DNA of 64,000 nucleotides from positions 186,001-250,000 of the forward strand of contig JAECYW010000019.1 of assembly GCA_023014335.1 (NCBI GenBank), read 5' to 3'. The DNA comes from Galerina marginata. Taxonomy: Eukaryota > Basidiomycota > Agaricomycetes > Agaricales > Galerinaceae. The position numbers and the translations under genes are program-made. Below are positions 46,153 to 58,357 of this stretch, one piece after another (position 1 is the stretch's first letter; every line of letters begins with the position of its first letter). The notes below the pieces were generated by a model. That model saw nothing but the letters and a program-made list of their open reading frames with translations. It made no database searches and was not told where the DNA came from.

Positions 46153-48474
46153 AAAACGGAAAATTTATCTATATAAATTGAAATTGATTGTAATGTGTGC
46201 GTTACGGTGCTAATTTCAGAAAGCTATCTATAAACTCGATACCTCCAAATGTTGGAGAAAATACGTAGTTGAAAGGGGAAAGGAGACATACTTATTAAGA
46301 GTGACATGAATAGGGACGCGTCGCGTCGCGATATGAGCCACGTGTTCCCTGTCCAGAGTAGTGCCACGACCGTCAGAACCCGTCACTTTCCTTTCGTCCC
46401 TTCCGCCGACGACCACCACCACGGGACCCTCAGTGCGCATACTACAAGTCATCAAACCGTTTCCGTTATGCTTGCGCCGTTGATGACTATGAGACTTTAG
46501 TCCCAGGATCGAAAAATTCGCCAGGCATCACAGCATCATTCCTCGTGAGTTTTCCTTTCTCGTAACCTCATATCTTATCCTCATGTCGTACAAAGAGATT
46601 TCAATCTGGTTCTGTATTGTTAATATTGTTACCTCGTCTTGACGAATGCCTGCCTCGATACTCTTTCTTCAAGGAACGCGCTGGCCTTCGACTTCTATGC
46701 AGCTCACACCTTCGATTTCTGACATCCCAGATACTTGTACGGGTTTCTCGAGCGCCTTCTGCGAGATCTTTGCCTCAGATGTAATCATTCCATTCCCCTA
46801 GCTGGAACGGACTCCCAGGAACTCGGTAGACCTGATGGATAGTGCCATGAGCGTGATTCGACGAATGTTGTCGCTATGGACGCTTTCCATCCTACTCATC
46901 ACTTCTTCATCTCATGCCCACCGTTTCGAATAGGATTCCTTATCGACCCTCGCAAGCAGTCCAAGTTCAATATGTAATCGTCGTGCTTTTTGCCTTATGC
47001 CATTCGACGTGAGTCTCCTCTTTCATTGTCTGTACTCATGCGTATCTAACACCACCCTGTCCAGAAATATCTCTCGGAAACACCTCAGCCATATCTTCTA
47101 CTTCCCTCGCCCAAGTTACCCCGGTAATTATTTCTAAGGCGCAATGACATCCGGCACCCATCTCGGGATTGATGTGCGAAGGGTAAAGTACGTGAGGGAG
47201 GGGAAAGAGGATGAGTCCTGGAAGCTGAACGAGGGATGAGACTGTGGAGGCGAGAAGTCGGGCAATAACGGAATGGCGCTCATGTTGAGAAGGCAGGCTC
47301 AACACCGTCATTCTATCCTCTGAAACCGTTTCTTCGCTTCGGTGGATACACCTACATACCTCCCGTTAGCCGCGGGTTGTATTGGTAGCACACACACAAA
47401 TGCACGCCTGATGAGCCACCATACCGCCTGAGGACCGACTTCTCTATCACATGCACCTGGGAATTCGGAGGGAACCATGGGCGGCGGTGCTCAAACCCGA
47501 TTCATCGCGCTGGAGTTCTGGCTCCAATACGAGCTTCAATGTCATTGGCAAAAGTTCACTCTATATCCCGTTCACTCCCTCAACACAAAAATCCCTGTTC
47601 TTCTCGGTTCGGCACGACGACCTCATTATATAGATGCCTTCTATCACCTTTAATCCGCGACTAACTTCCGATCGACTTTCACTTGGCAAGCTATGAAACC
47701 TCGGGCCCTCCTGCTGATGCACGACGACGAGCTCCTCGTCATTACCTCCGCCTCCGCCCGCGCATCTAACGAAGCATTCAATCCAGAGCGGCCTATTCGC
47801 AGTGGTTTTTGGCACCCAGTTCACAGCCCTGGGCGGATGAAGGCGCTGTTGAAGGAGGTCGGTGAAGGAGGAGGAAGAAACGGGTCCTGGCTTGGCTTGC
47901 CTGACGTCATGACCGGGCCGAAATGCCGACCGCACCGGTGCCTGAATTTGGACGTGGCTTCGGAATCTATTTCCTTTCCTCCATTCGCACATCCCTCGCG
48001 TAGTCGCCGTCTCCTCCCTAGACCTCAACATTTCGGGGCTCGTGTTACCTTCAACAGCCCCACTCGCTACAACGTTTGAACTTGCCTTTCCCGCCCTCAG
48101 TTTTGTCCGGGTTCTCGTTCCTCGTTGACCCACGTGGGTCGTCTACACCGCACCGAACAACCATCGCACGCCAGAACCGGTCTTATATTCCAGCTTGAAA
48201 ACGACGAAAGCCTGTTAACGCGGTGGAGCTGACGAATTCCTCAGGGTATTCAAGTCTGGAGCTGGGCGAGGTCCTGACGTCGGTCGAGCGTTTTAAGTTT
48301 GGCATGTCGAGGAAAGAGGCAAGAATGGATTTACTCGTCGACTCCCTTCCTAGTCATCTGTTGGTTAGTTCATTCCTCTCGACCACGTGTTAATAATTCC
48401 CCGGTTATCCAGCTTGGCTCAAGACTGATTCTCTTAGACTTCCCAGTTTCCTTATATATCCTCGTCCATAACTG
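46153..48474. other. Gene-poor, C/T-rich interval
   Basis: Frames on both strands between 46228 and 48133 overlap each other in opposite directions (for example 47561-48133 minus and 47693-48079 plus) and show no motifs. Composition resembles the 34.5-37.8 kb tract. I see nothing I can name. Confidence 0.4.
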
Positions 48475-48895
48475 CTGCATAAACATTCAAGAGCGAAAGA
48501 AGAACATATAGTGGGTATTTAGGAAGGCAGGGTGAAACATTACGATCCACAGGTTGGGGGCGGGTTTTAATATTGAAATGACGATTGATCGAGGCGCTAA
48601 AACACTGCCTCCACTGCATTTACGCCAGTCCTTTAAGCTAGAACCTAAGCAAATGATCAGTCCAATTATTAATAACTTCTTTCCGAACATCCACATCGAT
48701 TGATCGACTTTGAAGTTCGAGGCGGGGTTCTACTTGCTCCTTACTGAAGATCGCGGCGTAGTTTAGGTTCAAATATCGAGGTCAAATTTCGGCTGCGAGC
48801 CGACTTTCCTTCCGCAAATGTCTTATCACCGGGTGGGCATCAAAGTGGAGCGAAATCATAGCGCAGAGTTTAGTGAAGCTTTGGGTCTGAAAGCG
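48475..48895 (+). repeat. Uninterrupted copy of the repeat that is split at 33.0-34.5 kb
   Basis: Its first 80 bp match 33045-33125 and the remainder matches 34164-34505, with no intervening DNA at about 48556. See the split-repeat entries. Confidence 0.6.
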
Positions 48896-49048
48896 ACTTT
48901 TAAATCGTGGTACGCAAGGTTAAATACTACACGAGCTAATCTGATAGAGATTACGGTTGCTAAACTAGATTGATTGAGAAATCAGAAAGATTGGAATGGA
49001 AAGAGTACTCACAACAAAACGGCTTTCGTCCCGAACGCTATCCGGACT

Positions 49049-50558
49049 TTAGAGACTGACGTTGCTAACCTCAAAGGTCTGGACGGTGTTTGTGTCGAAA
49101 TACGACCAAAACTTGGTACCGCTCATAGTGGTATCGCTGTAAGCGGCATACTGTTCCGCGCTGTTCATGTGGGTAGACCAGCGGGCAACGGCAGCGCCGC
49201 TAGTGGAGGGTTTACTGAATTTCGAGAGATCGAAGTTGATATACTGAGCAGCGCCGAAGTTTGCAGCAACGATGATCAACTTCTTGTTGGTCGCGTCGTA
49301 AGCCGCCACCACGGTGTCGCTACCAGAGTCGAGGATGCGCATACCCTCGCGAATGTGCCTGGTAAATTGAGCAAGGACATAGTACTTCTTGGCGACGCCG
49401 GCAAGTGTGTTCGCTTCGAGGTTCCCCTCGATCAAACCCCAGCCAGGCGTGTCGACGGCTTGCCAGTAGGTCCAAGCAGTGGGGTGTAACCAGCTGAAAT
49501 CGAGGAGAAGATCCTGGGCCAGCTGCATTCCTGTAGAGTCGCCGTCGCCATACTCGCTGTTCCAGATCTTGCGTCCAGCCTGAGTGGCGGCGGTGTACAA
49601 TAGGTCACGGCGACCGCCGGTTTGCTGGTAGCCGTGTACATTGATGCGTCCGACTGTACTGCGCGTGGTAGAATCGAAGCTGTTCCAGGTCGATACGGCC
49701 AAGTCGTAGCTGTTCTCATCGGAGGCTGCAATAATCGTAGAGGAAAGGCCGAGGTTGTTGAGCTGGGTGCGAAGGTCCTTAATAACTTGTATCTGCGTCG
49801 GAATGCTGAAGTGGCTGCCTTCTTGATTATTGGTGTCTGTCCACCAACCGGAACTCGGCTCGTTGAACGCCTCGACAGAGCCAAAAGTAATGCCCCAATT
49901 GTCATGGGCGTATTTGGCGATGGTCGCGAGATAAACCGCATGGTTATTAATATTCGTTGACTGGATGTTCTCGACTACAATTAAAAAATTTAAGTTAGCT
50001 TCTGATCCCCGTAAAACGAAAGGGATAACTAGGCTTACCACCGCCCGGAGCGCCAGAGGGATTGTGGTTGTTACACATCCACCACATCGGGGAGTTGGAA
50101 AACAGCTCGAATCGATTAACTCCGCGAGCCTTCGCCTTCGACATAATACTGCGCTGATTAGCATCAACAGTCCAGTTCCAACTCGACGATGATGGACTGG
50201 AGCTGGTCCAATCGATCCAGTATCCGTCGATCCTCCGACTGGGCAGGATGTTGTTTGCGGCCATCGCGATGCCGTTGACGACGTGAGAGCTGGACGCGCC
50301 GGCGTTGTACCGCACAATGTTCAAACCGAGTCCTGGAACTGCATTGCCATTATACGAAGGTGTGTTTTTGGTAAAGAACACGTCCGCTAAGTCATCTCTT
50401 GTGCCGAATACCTTTCCCCACCAAGCTAGAGAAACACCCCATCCCTCCCAACTTCCTCGATTGGCGGTTGGATCGATTGTGGCAGTAGAATCGGCGGCGG
50501 CAGGATGCCCGATCAGAGCTAAGCCAAGAAGAGCGAGGCGAGCTGTATCGTAAACCAT
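49049..50558 (-). CDS. GH30 glycosidase, endo-beta-1,6-galactanase-like
   Basis: Two exons (50558-50039 and 49974-49049) give 481 residues. A signal peptide (MVYDTARLALLGLALIGHPA) precedes TATIDPTANRGSWEGWGVSL, the start typical of fungal GH30 endo-beta-1,6-galactanases such as the Trichoderma enzyme. The (beta/alpha)8 barrel shows DGYWIDWTSSSPSSSSWNWT, FELFSNSPMWWMCNNHNPSG, the acid/base Glu in GSVEAFNEPSSGWW (about residue 212) and the nucleophile Glu in KIWNSEYGDGDSTG (about 314). A C-terminal beta domain follows. It should be secreted and cut beta-1,6-linked galactan side chains of plant arabinogalactan proteins (family knowledge). All catalytic motifs are intact. Another in-frame ATG 24 codons upstream would hide the signal peptide, so 50558 is preferred. 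Confidence 0.93.
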
Positions 50559-52244
50559 TGATTTCAGAGCGAGATCACAATTTGTCCGGGTGGCAGAAAC
50601 GGTTGCAAATCGAGCTCCCCTTTTATCCACTATTGGAGTCGAATTAATGTTGGCAGGACGATTAGGTTGAAGAGGCCGCCCTGGATCAGCTGTTTGTAAA
50701 AATGACCAGAACTACGAAGTCGAAAGTCAAGAGCGGAAACTCTAGTGACGGTCATGTGTAAGTATATGAAAAGAATAATGGAGTAGGAAATAAAGAAATA
50801 CCGAAGTTCACCCTAATAGTGTACGTATAGAATTTAGAACCAGTTCTTCTATGCTGGGAGTCGGCGCGTCGCTCCGTACCATTGAAATAATGGCAGGCAT
50901 CTCGTGATTTAAGGCCTCGAAATACGAACCTGAAGATGGGTCATCGATAGCGTCCTGAGAACTCGAGATGTCTCGACGGTAGTAGAATGTCCATTATCGG
51001 AGCGATATTGAAACATCAGAATCCCGAGAATTTGGTTGTTAAGGCCACTGGACAAGCAAGCACTTCATTTTTATGAACTAGTCCCGCTAAAGGACGGCCT
51101 AGATGAGTGGAACGATGGTCGAAGAAAGTGACATGTGTTGGCTGGTGGTGACAAACGCATTTCAACCCAATTTCAACCACTTCGGATATTTCCTGGCTCA
51201 AATACTGTCGGAGATTCAATTATGTAGAATCATGCCATTCGCCTCCTTCACTGGACTCCAAAAAACACCATGAAGCGTCGGTCCAAATAGTCTTCAGCCT
51301 CTCAGTTTCTGTCTTAATGGAGAATACCAAAGCTTATCAAGTTAGTTTGTGTCTGCATTGTTGCCTGCTGCAGAGGGGTCCGCAACAGTCCTCGGATTTG
51401 AACAGCGGTCAAATTTAACTTCAAGACGGTCTCAAGTTCCTTCGTGTTCCTTCGTCCCCGATTATCAGCTCCCGCGACCAACTCCGTCGTGTTTCTCTCG
51501 CTGTTCTCTGGAATATCAGATAGAAGGTGGAGACATTCAATCCGCTGGTTGATCGGAGGAAACAAAATTATACAGAAAATTTGCATGTCTTCGCTTGGAA
51601 GCTCTGACGCACTCTTTTTACCTTCAGACTAGCAACTTAATTTTTTCCAATCTCAAGCCACGCAAGACGGTTAGGCAAGGCGCTCGCGCGACGTCCATCC
51701 GCGTTCATTTCATCAAAATGTTCAATCAGGCTCACTTTCCTCATCCACTTAGGGTAAACTTCACGACGACCCCGCTCTACTTTTCTCTACTTCACGTTCT
51801 ATCTGACAGCATCGGCTCCATAGAGTATACCACTGGCGGCTGGCCCATTTATCTCTGAGGACGGTTTTAGTTTATGACTGGTGCCCCGACAATCAAGTGC
51901 GGAGATCTTTCTGACATATGTGGCAACTCTTCGTTAATACATTTATAGAAAAGGCCTGAACAAATCTATTTTGCATCCATTTTGCGCAGGCTGAGCATAA
52001 TACGCGGCGCCCTCAAATAGGTTACTTTTGCTAATGCCCTTTACGTTGGGATGAACTACTTTTCCGTCCATTTTAGTGGACCGCCCTTGTGGTTCCTTCA
52101 TTCGCCGGAAGGTACGTTTTAGGGACGACAGCGTAATTTTGGTGTTGGAAACTGTGGTTCCTTTCCGTTTTCCTCTCGTAACTTACCTTGTAATCTAGCC
52201 CCAGCCTCAGCCTCAGCCTCACTGCCACTGCCCGGCCCCGGGTA
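50559..52244. other. Upstream intergenic region of the GH30 gene
   Basis: No gene seen in either strand. Short frames at 51016-51858 lack motifs. A simple CCTCAG repeat occurs at 52203-52220, just outside the MITE-like element. Confidence 0.4.
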
Positions 52245-52716
52245 GGGATTGTCACGGGTACAGCGACCCGCGCAGGTTGGGGTGCGGGTTTTGTCGGGGT
52301 GCGAGTATGGGTAGGCGTTTTCGTACCGTACAAAAACCCGTACCCATGACGGGGGTTGGCGGGTCAGACGCTGAGGTCAAACTAGGCGCTTAATCGGCGC
52401 CAACGTGAGTTTCACACGAAGCTTTTCTTAGCGGAGGCACTTTTTAAAACGCCTCCGGTAAGAAAAGCTTCGTTTGCAAAGGTGGGTCAGAGCTAGATAA
52501 ATTGGGAAGTGGTGTAACTTAGCTTAAAAATGATAAATGAGCATATTTCAAGCTATATTCTTTTGATTTACAAAATTTTAGACACATATATTTAAGAAAA
52601 TTACTATCTATTGTGTACAGTATGAGAATTACCGACTACCCATCAACTCTACCCGCTAAACCCTTACCCACACCCGCAAAAACCCGTACCCTTGACAGTG
52701 GGTACGTGCCAATCCC
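52245..52716. mobile_element. MITE-like element with GGGATTG termini
   Basis: The left end reads GGGATTGTCACGGGTAC and the reverse complement of the right end reads GGGATTGGCACGTACCC. Both ends continue inward with repeated CGGGTGCGGGTTTT / ACCCGTACCC text in inverted orientation. There is no coding capacity. The centre is AT-rich and carries a strong hairpin. Target-site duplications are not clear by eye, so the exact borders and superfamily (possibly hAT) are uncertain. Confidence 0.55.
52416..52473. repeat. 23-bp stem hairpin
   Basis: The arm 52416-52438 (ACGAAGCTTTTCTTA then GCGGAGGC) pairs with 52451-52473 (GCCTCCGG then TAAGAAAAGCTTCGT) with about one mismatch, leaving a 12-nt AT-rich loop. 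Just upstream GGCGC-TTAATC-GGCGCC is a second small palindrome. Confidence 0.85.
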
Positions 52717-53672
52717 ATTATCTAGGTTTTGGAATGTAATGCTTGCCTGGGACACCGACCGAATAAGGTGAAGGTTTGTCCCTCTCAATTGGGCATTGAA
52801 TATTCCTTTCCAAATGTACGCTTGAAAATCATACACTATAACTTAGTATAAGTGTTGATGGTAGAGAACCCGAGCTCCGACGACCAGCGTCAGTGACGTG
52901 GACTTTCAACGCTCCCAAAGCAATCCCAAAGCCCAATAGAGTTCATTTTTTTACGCCTTCCAAGCTGATGTCAAGAAGAGCGTAATTAATTCAAAGTCGA
53001 AGTGTTTGGAAGTTTCACGCCTCAGGCTGTCTCAAAGACACTAGCGTCGGCGTCATGAGGATGCAGTGCACCGCTAGGTATAGAAGACACATTTCTGAAT
53101 TCGATATAACTTAAATGAAGGCGCGACTCATCGGCGGTTTTCAAGTTTCAATAACCGACAGAGGAGAAGGCTGGAAGCGAAGTACGCCCTGTGATCGTTC
53201 ATATAACGAGAGAAGTACTCTAACACCGACGAGACCTAAAAGCAATTGTCGATTCCCGTAGAGTTTCAATGTGAACGTGCGTTACAGAGGAATAAGTTCG
53301 AGGCATGGAGAGATCTGAACGACTCGCGATGTATAATAATTGAATTGACCCTAAGTAATCTCTTGTGAACTTATACCCGAATACATTTTTCGAATTATAT
53401 TAATTATCTCAACCATCGCTGGCTAAAAATAGCGGTCTTCAAGCGCGCATACGTAAAGTGAGTTGTTGGGTGAAGAGAGGCAACAGAACCTGTGTATGTA
53501 TTCGAAGTACTGTATAGGAGAACTGGTATACGTATTCGATGGCAATGTACATGATAGCCCGGTGGCTTAATACAATCTATTAGAAGATGCGCATTTCTAG
53601 AGTACCAACGTTATTGTTCCATTTTCGCGAGCGCTTCCTCAGATCCAGGTTCCGGTGGATCAAATTGGACGG

Positions 53673-53679
53673 TATAAAG
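53673..53679 (+). promoter_or_regulatory. TATA box of secreted-protein paralogue 1
   Basis: TATAAAG 86 bp before the ATG, followed by CAGCTCGCTTTCAATCCTCA, the probable leader. Paralogue 2 has the same arrangement. Confidence 0.6.
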
Positions 53680-53764
53680 ACCCCTGGTCTTCCAGCCACT
53701 TTCTTCAGCTCGCTTTCAATCCTCATTCAAAGGAATCAGCTAGTAAACCCTCAGATTAACAACG

Positions 53765-54306
53765 ATGTTCAAAAACGCCACCTCTTTCATCGTCAGCGCT
53801 CTCGCTATTTTCGGAGTCGTCGCCGTCACTGGAGCGAAGCCTCTCGTTAACCCGGATGCAAGCAACACGGTAAGAGTATTCATCGTTCTTCTACACGGAG
53901 CACCGTTTTCTGATCGCAGGTGCTTTCACAGGGTGATGTCACATATGTCAAAATTTGCAGGACCAGTTACAACACTGGATGCCTCAATGTCCCAATTAAC
54001 AACGACGGATGCCTCAACTTCCAAGGCGGACTCAGCTCTTTTAATAACGCGGTAAAGGGAGCTCTTGTCCCGCTCGGGCTTATCTGCACCTTCTCAGAGT
54101 AAGTTGGCTTCAAATTCGCGTTTCTCTCTTTCTTTCGGGTGTGCACATGAGTCTAACGCAAGTCCAAATGCTATCGTTACAGGAGCTTCAGCTGCGCTGG
54201 CGGGCAGGAACTTACTCTGTTCGGCACCGGCAGCATCCAAAATTTTGCCACCACGGCCCCCGTTTTTACCAATCTTGCCAGCTCCTTCGTTTGCAGCACT
54301 TTTTAG
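53765..54306 (+). CDS. Small secreted six-cysteine protein, paralogue 1 (135 aa)
   Basis: Three exons (53765-53869, 53920-54098, 54183-54306). The signal peptide is MFKNATSFIVSALAIFGVVA, with cleavage likely after TGA. The mature part has six cysteines in the order KIC, TGC, DGC, LIC, FSC, FVC, around blocks VKICRTSYNTGCLNVPINND and LVPLGLICTFSE, then FSCAGGQELTLFGTG. The glycine-rich CAGGQ-LTL motif and cysteine spacing are shared with paralogue 2 at 62962. This is a typical effector-like or cell-surface small secreted protein. It is not a hydrophobin (no CC pairs) and not a cerato-platanin by motif. Extracellular location is inferred from the signal peptide; the function is unknown. Confidence 0.85.
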
Positions 54307-54936
54307 TTGGTTTAGGAGGTGCCTTCGGGAGAGTGTGACTGAAAGCTTCACGTCGGACTTAGCGATGAGACGATAAAGTAGTTAGAAAAATTGTGGAAAA
54401 TTTTCGAATACGTACTTGGGTCCTACGAATATATGGCGCTTACTTGACTCGGAGATAAATAAGAATTATACTGACCCTTTGGTCGTGCCGCCCGTAGATT
54501 AGATAGTACGTAATCGAGATGGCATCAGTGGCCGTGCTCGCACTTTAGCTGAATCCAGACGCCGGATCATGGCAGATGAACCGCGTGCCTGCTGGATGCG
54601 CCTCCGAACCTTCTCAGACCGCTAGAAATCTTCATAGGCTTACTGACTGCTTACTTCACCGCCATAACTCTTTGCCGAGATCCTTAGTCCGAAGATAGAA
54701 AATTGTACCAAGGTGTCGCTCCCCTGCAACTTGAACACCACCGCTTGAGGTCCGGATAGTGTTCTCAATTACTTTGGGAACCAGAAGCACGGGCACTGAA
54801 ACCATGACGAGCACACGGGCTTGATTATCCCAAACCACCATAGGTAGAGTCGTTGATTGTCCGGTAATAACATGCAAACATGTGCCAGGAATGGAGAAGA
54901 TACCGAGGGCAACAGTCCGAAAGCCCTGTTCGCTAA
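54307..54936. other. Flank between the secreted-protein gene and the CACTA element
   Basis: No gene. The last three bases (TAA at 54934-54936) are the left target-site duplication. Confidence 0.5.
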
Positions 54937-55030
54937 CACCGGAGGCATTTTCCAGGTCATGTAAATTTCTCGTGCCTTGCGTTCATGTGTACCGTATGTT
55001 TGCTGTACGCTGTCTGTACGCTGTCTGCAC
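54937..55030 (+). repeat. Left terminal inverted repeat with subterminal TGTACGCTGTC units
   Basis: An 18-bp core CACCGGAGGCATTTTCCA is followed by subterminal repeats CTGTACGCTGTCTGTACGCT. These are the kind of arrays that CACTA accessory proteins bind in plants (family knowledge). Confidence 0.8.
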
Positions 55031-55245
55031 GCCATCTTTGTCCCACATTTACACGAGCAAATGCACACCTGTTCTGCCTTGAGGCGAGTCTGAGTTCTGT
55101 GGCTGCTATATCACGTTACTGCCCGAAAAGGTGAAGATTACGGTCACCTGACCTCATTAACACGCTGCGCGTCAGTGTTCTTTGTTCTTTCGACAAGTTC
55201 TCATTTGCCTTTATCCCGCTTTGTGACCTTAACTTTCTTCTATAA

Positions 55246-56835
55246 ATGTCCGGAGTTGCTTCTAACACTCAACCATCATCATCATCTCTCCCCGGGCCAT
55301 CCTCTTCTTCTCGAAAACGGCCTCGACAGAACGATCAAGCCTCATCATCTCGGAAACGACAGCGGGGAATTATGCCTCCCGAAGCTCCTAAAAAATTCAA
55401 GGCAGACCCTTATCATTTGAAAAGAGAAGATATTCCAGAGGATGCCACTGGAATAAAGGTACATTTTATTATCTTTCATACTTTCAGATTCACTCATATC
55501 GAGCCTCAACTTTCTATGTCCATAGACTGCTCTGGAAATCCATATTCGTATCCTCCTTGGTGCAGTTTCAAATATCTCTGTTCCTGAGCAACCCGACCTT
55601 CACGCAATCAATACTTTTGAACAACGGTTCACTTCTGCAGCCGAGGTGGACAGATTGCTTAAAGGCCATTCGGAAGCTGCGAGCAGATTTCAGCAGACTG
55701 ACCGTCTTGCAATGCAGTCATATAAGGATGTTAGGGCACGGTGCGCGACAGACCCAGGATCCACCATTGTTCTTGCAATTTCTCGTGTCCCAGAGAATGC
55801 CATTCGGATGATGTTCGGAACTGTTCACTCCTTCCACCTGTCTTCCTGGCGTCCAGACCTCATTACCGGCACACCGACATCTATCTACAATGGAGCACTT
55901 GAGGCCATTGCTATCTGGACCTTTGAACAGGCTGCAGCTACATTTGCTTACCAGCATCTCTCACCAAACCTCCGATTTCTTCAAGACACGATGACTATGC
56001 AGAAGCTGTATCGTAACTTTGTATGGTCATACATGAGGGGCCTGGTACTGAAAGAAAAGAAAACTCCAGGAAGTGTAGCTCGATCTGTACAGGAAAACAA
56101 GGTTTATAAACATCGTGCAGAGGTATGTCATTTAAAGGGCTTTCATAATCTATTATTGATTGCTTACGATACAATTGGTACTAGCTTACAGAGAAACGGG
56201 AGAAATATTTGCAGGACAATGGCTGGAATGATCGCATACAGCTTTTGGCTGGAGATGTTGAGTGCACCTCTGATCATGAGCCGAACCCAGAAGGACCTGG
56301 CTTCTGGATCATGCGCAAACGTGCCCGCAACAGCCATGTCACCGATTTTCTCCGTGCTATTGATGCTCGTCGAACCAGCTCAACCCCCCTTTTCCGTGGT
56401 CAGCGTCGTGGAAATATGAAAAGGGAGGAACAGCGTATACCGCATCCGCGAGGTCAGGAAAGTCAAATCTCAGAGCGCGTACCTAAAGGGTGTCCCCTCG
56501 ACTGGTTTGACCCCGATTTCTTCAACAATCTGGGGGTCGAATTCCGGGCACTCTATGTGGATTCTCCAATCGCACTTCCACTCGCCGAAGATTGTGGTTC
56601 TACTGGCCTTGACAACCCCGACTGGAAGCGGATGCTTTACCCTGCATTTCTGGAGAAGTACGGAAATCGTGTTCGGAGTCGGTACAACCTTCCGACACCA
56701 GAGGAGTTAGCAGATCTTGAACGTAGTGGTGCAGATGCTCCGCAGTCAGAGGAGGATATCCCACAACCGAACAACAACAACGCCTTGGTCCTGCGATCTG
56801 CAGGCCCACTGCCACCCACCACCTCTGCTTCCTAA
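55246..56835 (+). CDS. CACTA companion protein, 483 aa, unknown function
   Basis: Three exons (55246-55458, 55526-56122, 56194-56835) join in frame. The first 60 residues are disordered and basic (SSSSRKRPRQNDQASSSRKR), a likely nuclear localisation signal. The centre contains ALEIHIRILLGAVSNISVPE, then a helical region SAAEVDRLLKGHSEAASRFQ and LSPNLRFLQDTMTMQKLYRN. The C-terminal half has WIMRKRARNSHVTDFLRAID and GCPLDWFDPDFFNNLGVEFR, and a Pro/Asn-rich tail. It has no DDE motif and I recognise no domain. By position it corresponds to the TnpA-like accessory protein of CACTA elements, so DNA binding at subterminal repeats is a reasonable guess. It converges on the transposase gene. Confidence 0.82.
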
Positions 56836-57042
56836 GGTCCAGGGAATTTGGAGATCTAGGACTAGATTCATTTGGATGCCAAGTACGTGAAATCTCAGAC
56901 TCAGTAGTATGCCTTCGAGATCTTGACTTCGTATAGGATTGTGACTGATAACACTATGCTATGACAAGATTATGTAAATAAGCCATTTACTTAAAGAACA
57001 TGTACAGTATACTTACTATGCAAATTATGAATATGCTCCTGT

Positions 57043-58320
57043 AACGAAGTCATCTTGAGGATTTCTGGGTGAAATCGAAGATTTGAGCATAAATTTTCAA
57101 AACCTGGATAGTTCTGGACATACCTGGGCTTCCTAGAATCGTACATGCACCCTGAAAACGACTGTGCGTCGTCAAGAAGCGTCGTATGCGGCGTTTACCC
57201 GCGACGAAGTCATCTTGAGGATTTTATGGCTAAAAACAAAGATGTGAGCATAAGTTATCGAAATATGGGCGGTTCTGGACGAACCTGGGCTTCCTAGAAT
57301 CGTCCATGCACCCTGAGAACGACTGTGAGTCGTCGAGAGGCGTCGCGTGCGGCGTTCACCCGAGACGAAGCCATCTTGAGGATTTTACGGCTAAAAACAA
57401 AGATGTGAGCAAAAGTTATCGAAATATGGACGATTCTGGACGAACTCGGGCTTTCTAGAATCGCTAATGCACCCTGATAACGCATGTGAGTCGTCGAGAG
57501 GAGTCGCATGCGGCGTTTACCCGCAGCGAAGTCATCTTGAGCATTTTACGGCTAAAAACAAAGATGTGAGCATAAGTTATCGAAATATGGACGGTTCTGG
57601 ACGAACCTGGGCTTCATAGAATTGTACATGCACCCTGAGAACGATTGTGAGTCGTCGAGAGGCGTCGCATGCGGCGTTCACCCGAGACGAAGTCATCTTG
57701 AGGATTTTATGGCTAAAAACAAAGATGTGAGCATAAGTTATTGAAATATGGACGGTTCTGGACGAACCTGGGCTGTCTAGAATCGCTGATGCACCCTGAT
57801 AACGCATGTGAGTCGTCGAGAGGCGTCGCATGCGGCGTTCACCCGCGACGAAGTCATCTTGAGCATTTTATGGCTAAAAACAAAGATGTGAGCATAATTT
57901 ATCGAAATATGGACGGTTCTGGACGAACCTGGGCTTCATAGAATCGTACATGCACCCTGAGAACGACTGTAAGTCGTCAAGAGGCGTCGTGTGCGGCGTT
58001 CACCCGAGACGAAGTCATCTTGAGGATTTTACGGCTAAAAACAAAGATGTGAGCATAAGTTATCGAAATATGGACGGTTCTGGACGAACCTGGGCTTTAT
58101 AGAATCGTCCATGCACCCTGAGAACGACTGCAAGTTGTCAAAAGGCGTCGCGTGCGGCGTTCACCTGCAACAAAGTCATCTTGAGGGTTCTGTAGGCAAA
58201 ATGGGATATGTAAGCTGAACATCACAAAAACCCAGAATTGCTGGACAGACCATGGCCTTCTAGACTGGCTATGCATGCCCACAGTGTTGTGGATATCCTG
58301 GAGCAAGGAGTTGTGCTGTT
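57043..58320 (+). repeat. 161-bp tandem satellite, about eight units
   Basis: The anchor ACGAAGTCATCTTGAG recurs near 57043, 57204, 57365, 57525, 57687, 57848, 58009 and 58169, a period of 160-162 bp. Units also share GGCTAAAAACAAAGATGTGA, GACGGTTCTGGACGAACCTG, GCACCCTGA.AACGA, GAGTCGTCGAGAGGCGTCGC and GCGGCGTTCACCCG. The middle units are very similar and the first and last more diverged. The array lies exactly between the two stop codons of the convergent transposon genes. Confidence 0.92.
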
Positions 58321-58357
58321 ACAATGCAGTACTTTGGTATTTTAACTGGTGACAAGT

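Larger units (their letters stand above)
52950..54400 (+). repeat. Segmental duplication, left copy
   Basis: Matches 62240-63560 in direct orientation, including far-upstream words (TCAAAGTCGAAGTGTTT versus TCCGAAGTCGAAGTATTT; GAACGTGCGTTA in both), the promoter (CTTCCTCAGATCC, GCTCGCTTTCAATCCTCA) and the whole secreted-protein gene. Confidence 0.7.

Noticed and set aside
47561..48133. 190-codon minus-strand ORF
   Set aside because: Low-complexity, Arg/Gly-rich, overlapped by an equally long opposite frame, no motif or splice partner.
54656..55068. Minus-strand ORFs across the left transposon border
   Set aside because: They cross the insertion point defined by the TAA duplication, so cannot be a single ancestral gene, and have no motif.
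57294..57941. Repeated short ORFs inside the 161-bp satellite
   Set aside because: They recur only because the unit repeats. The period of 161 is not a multiple of three, so no long frame persists.
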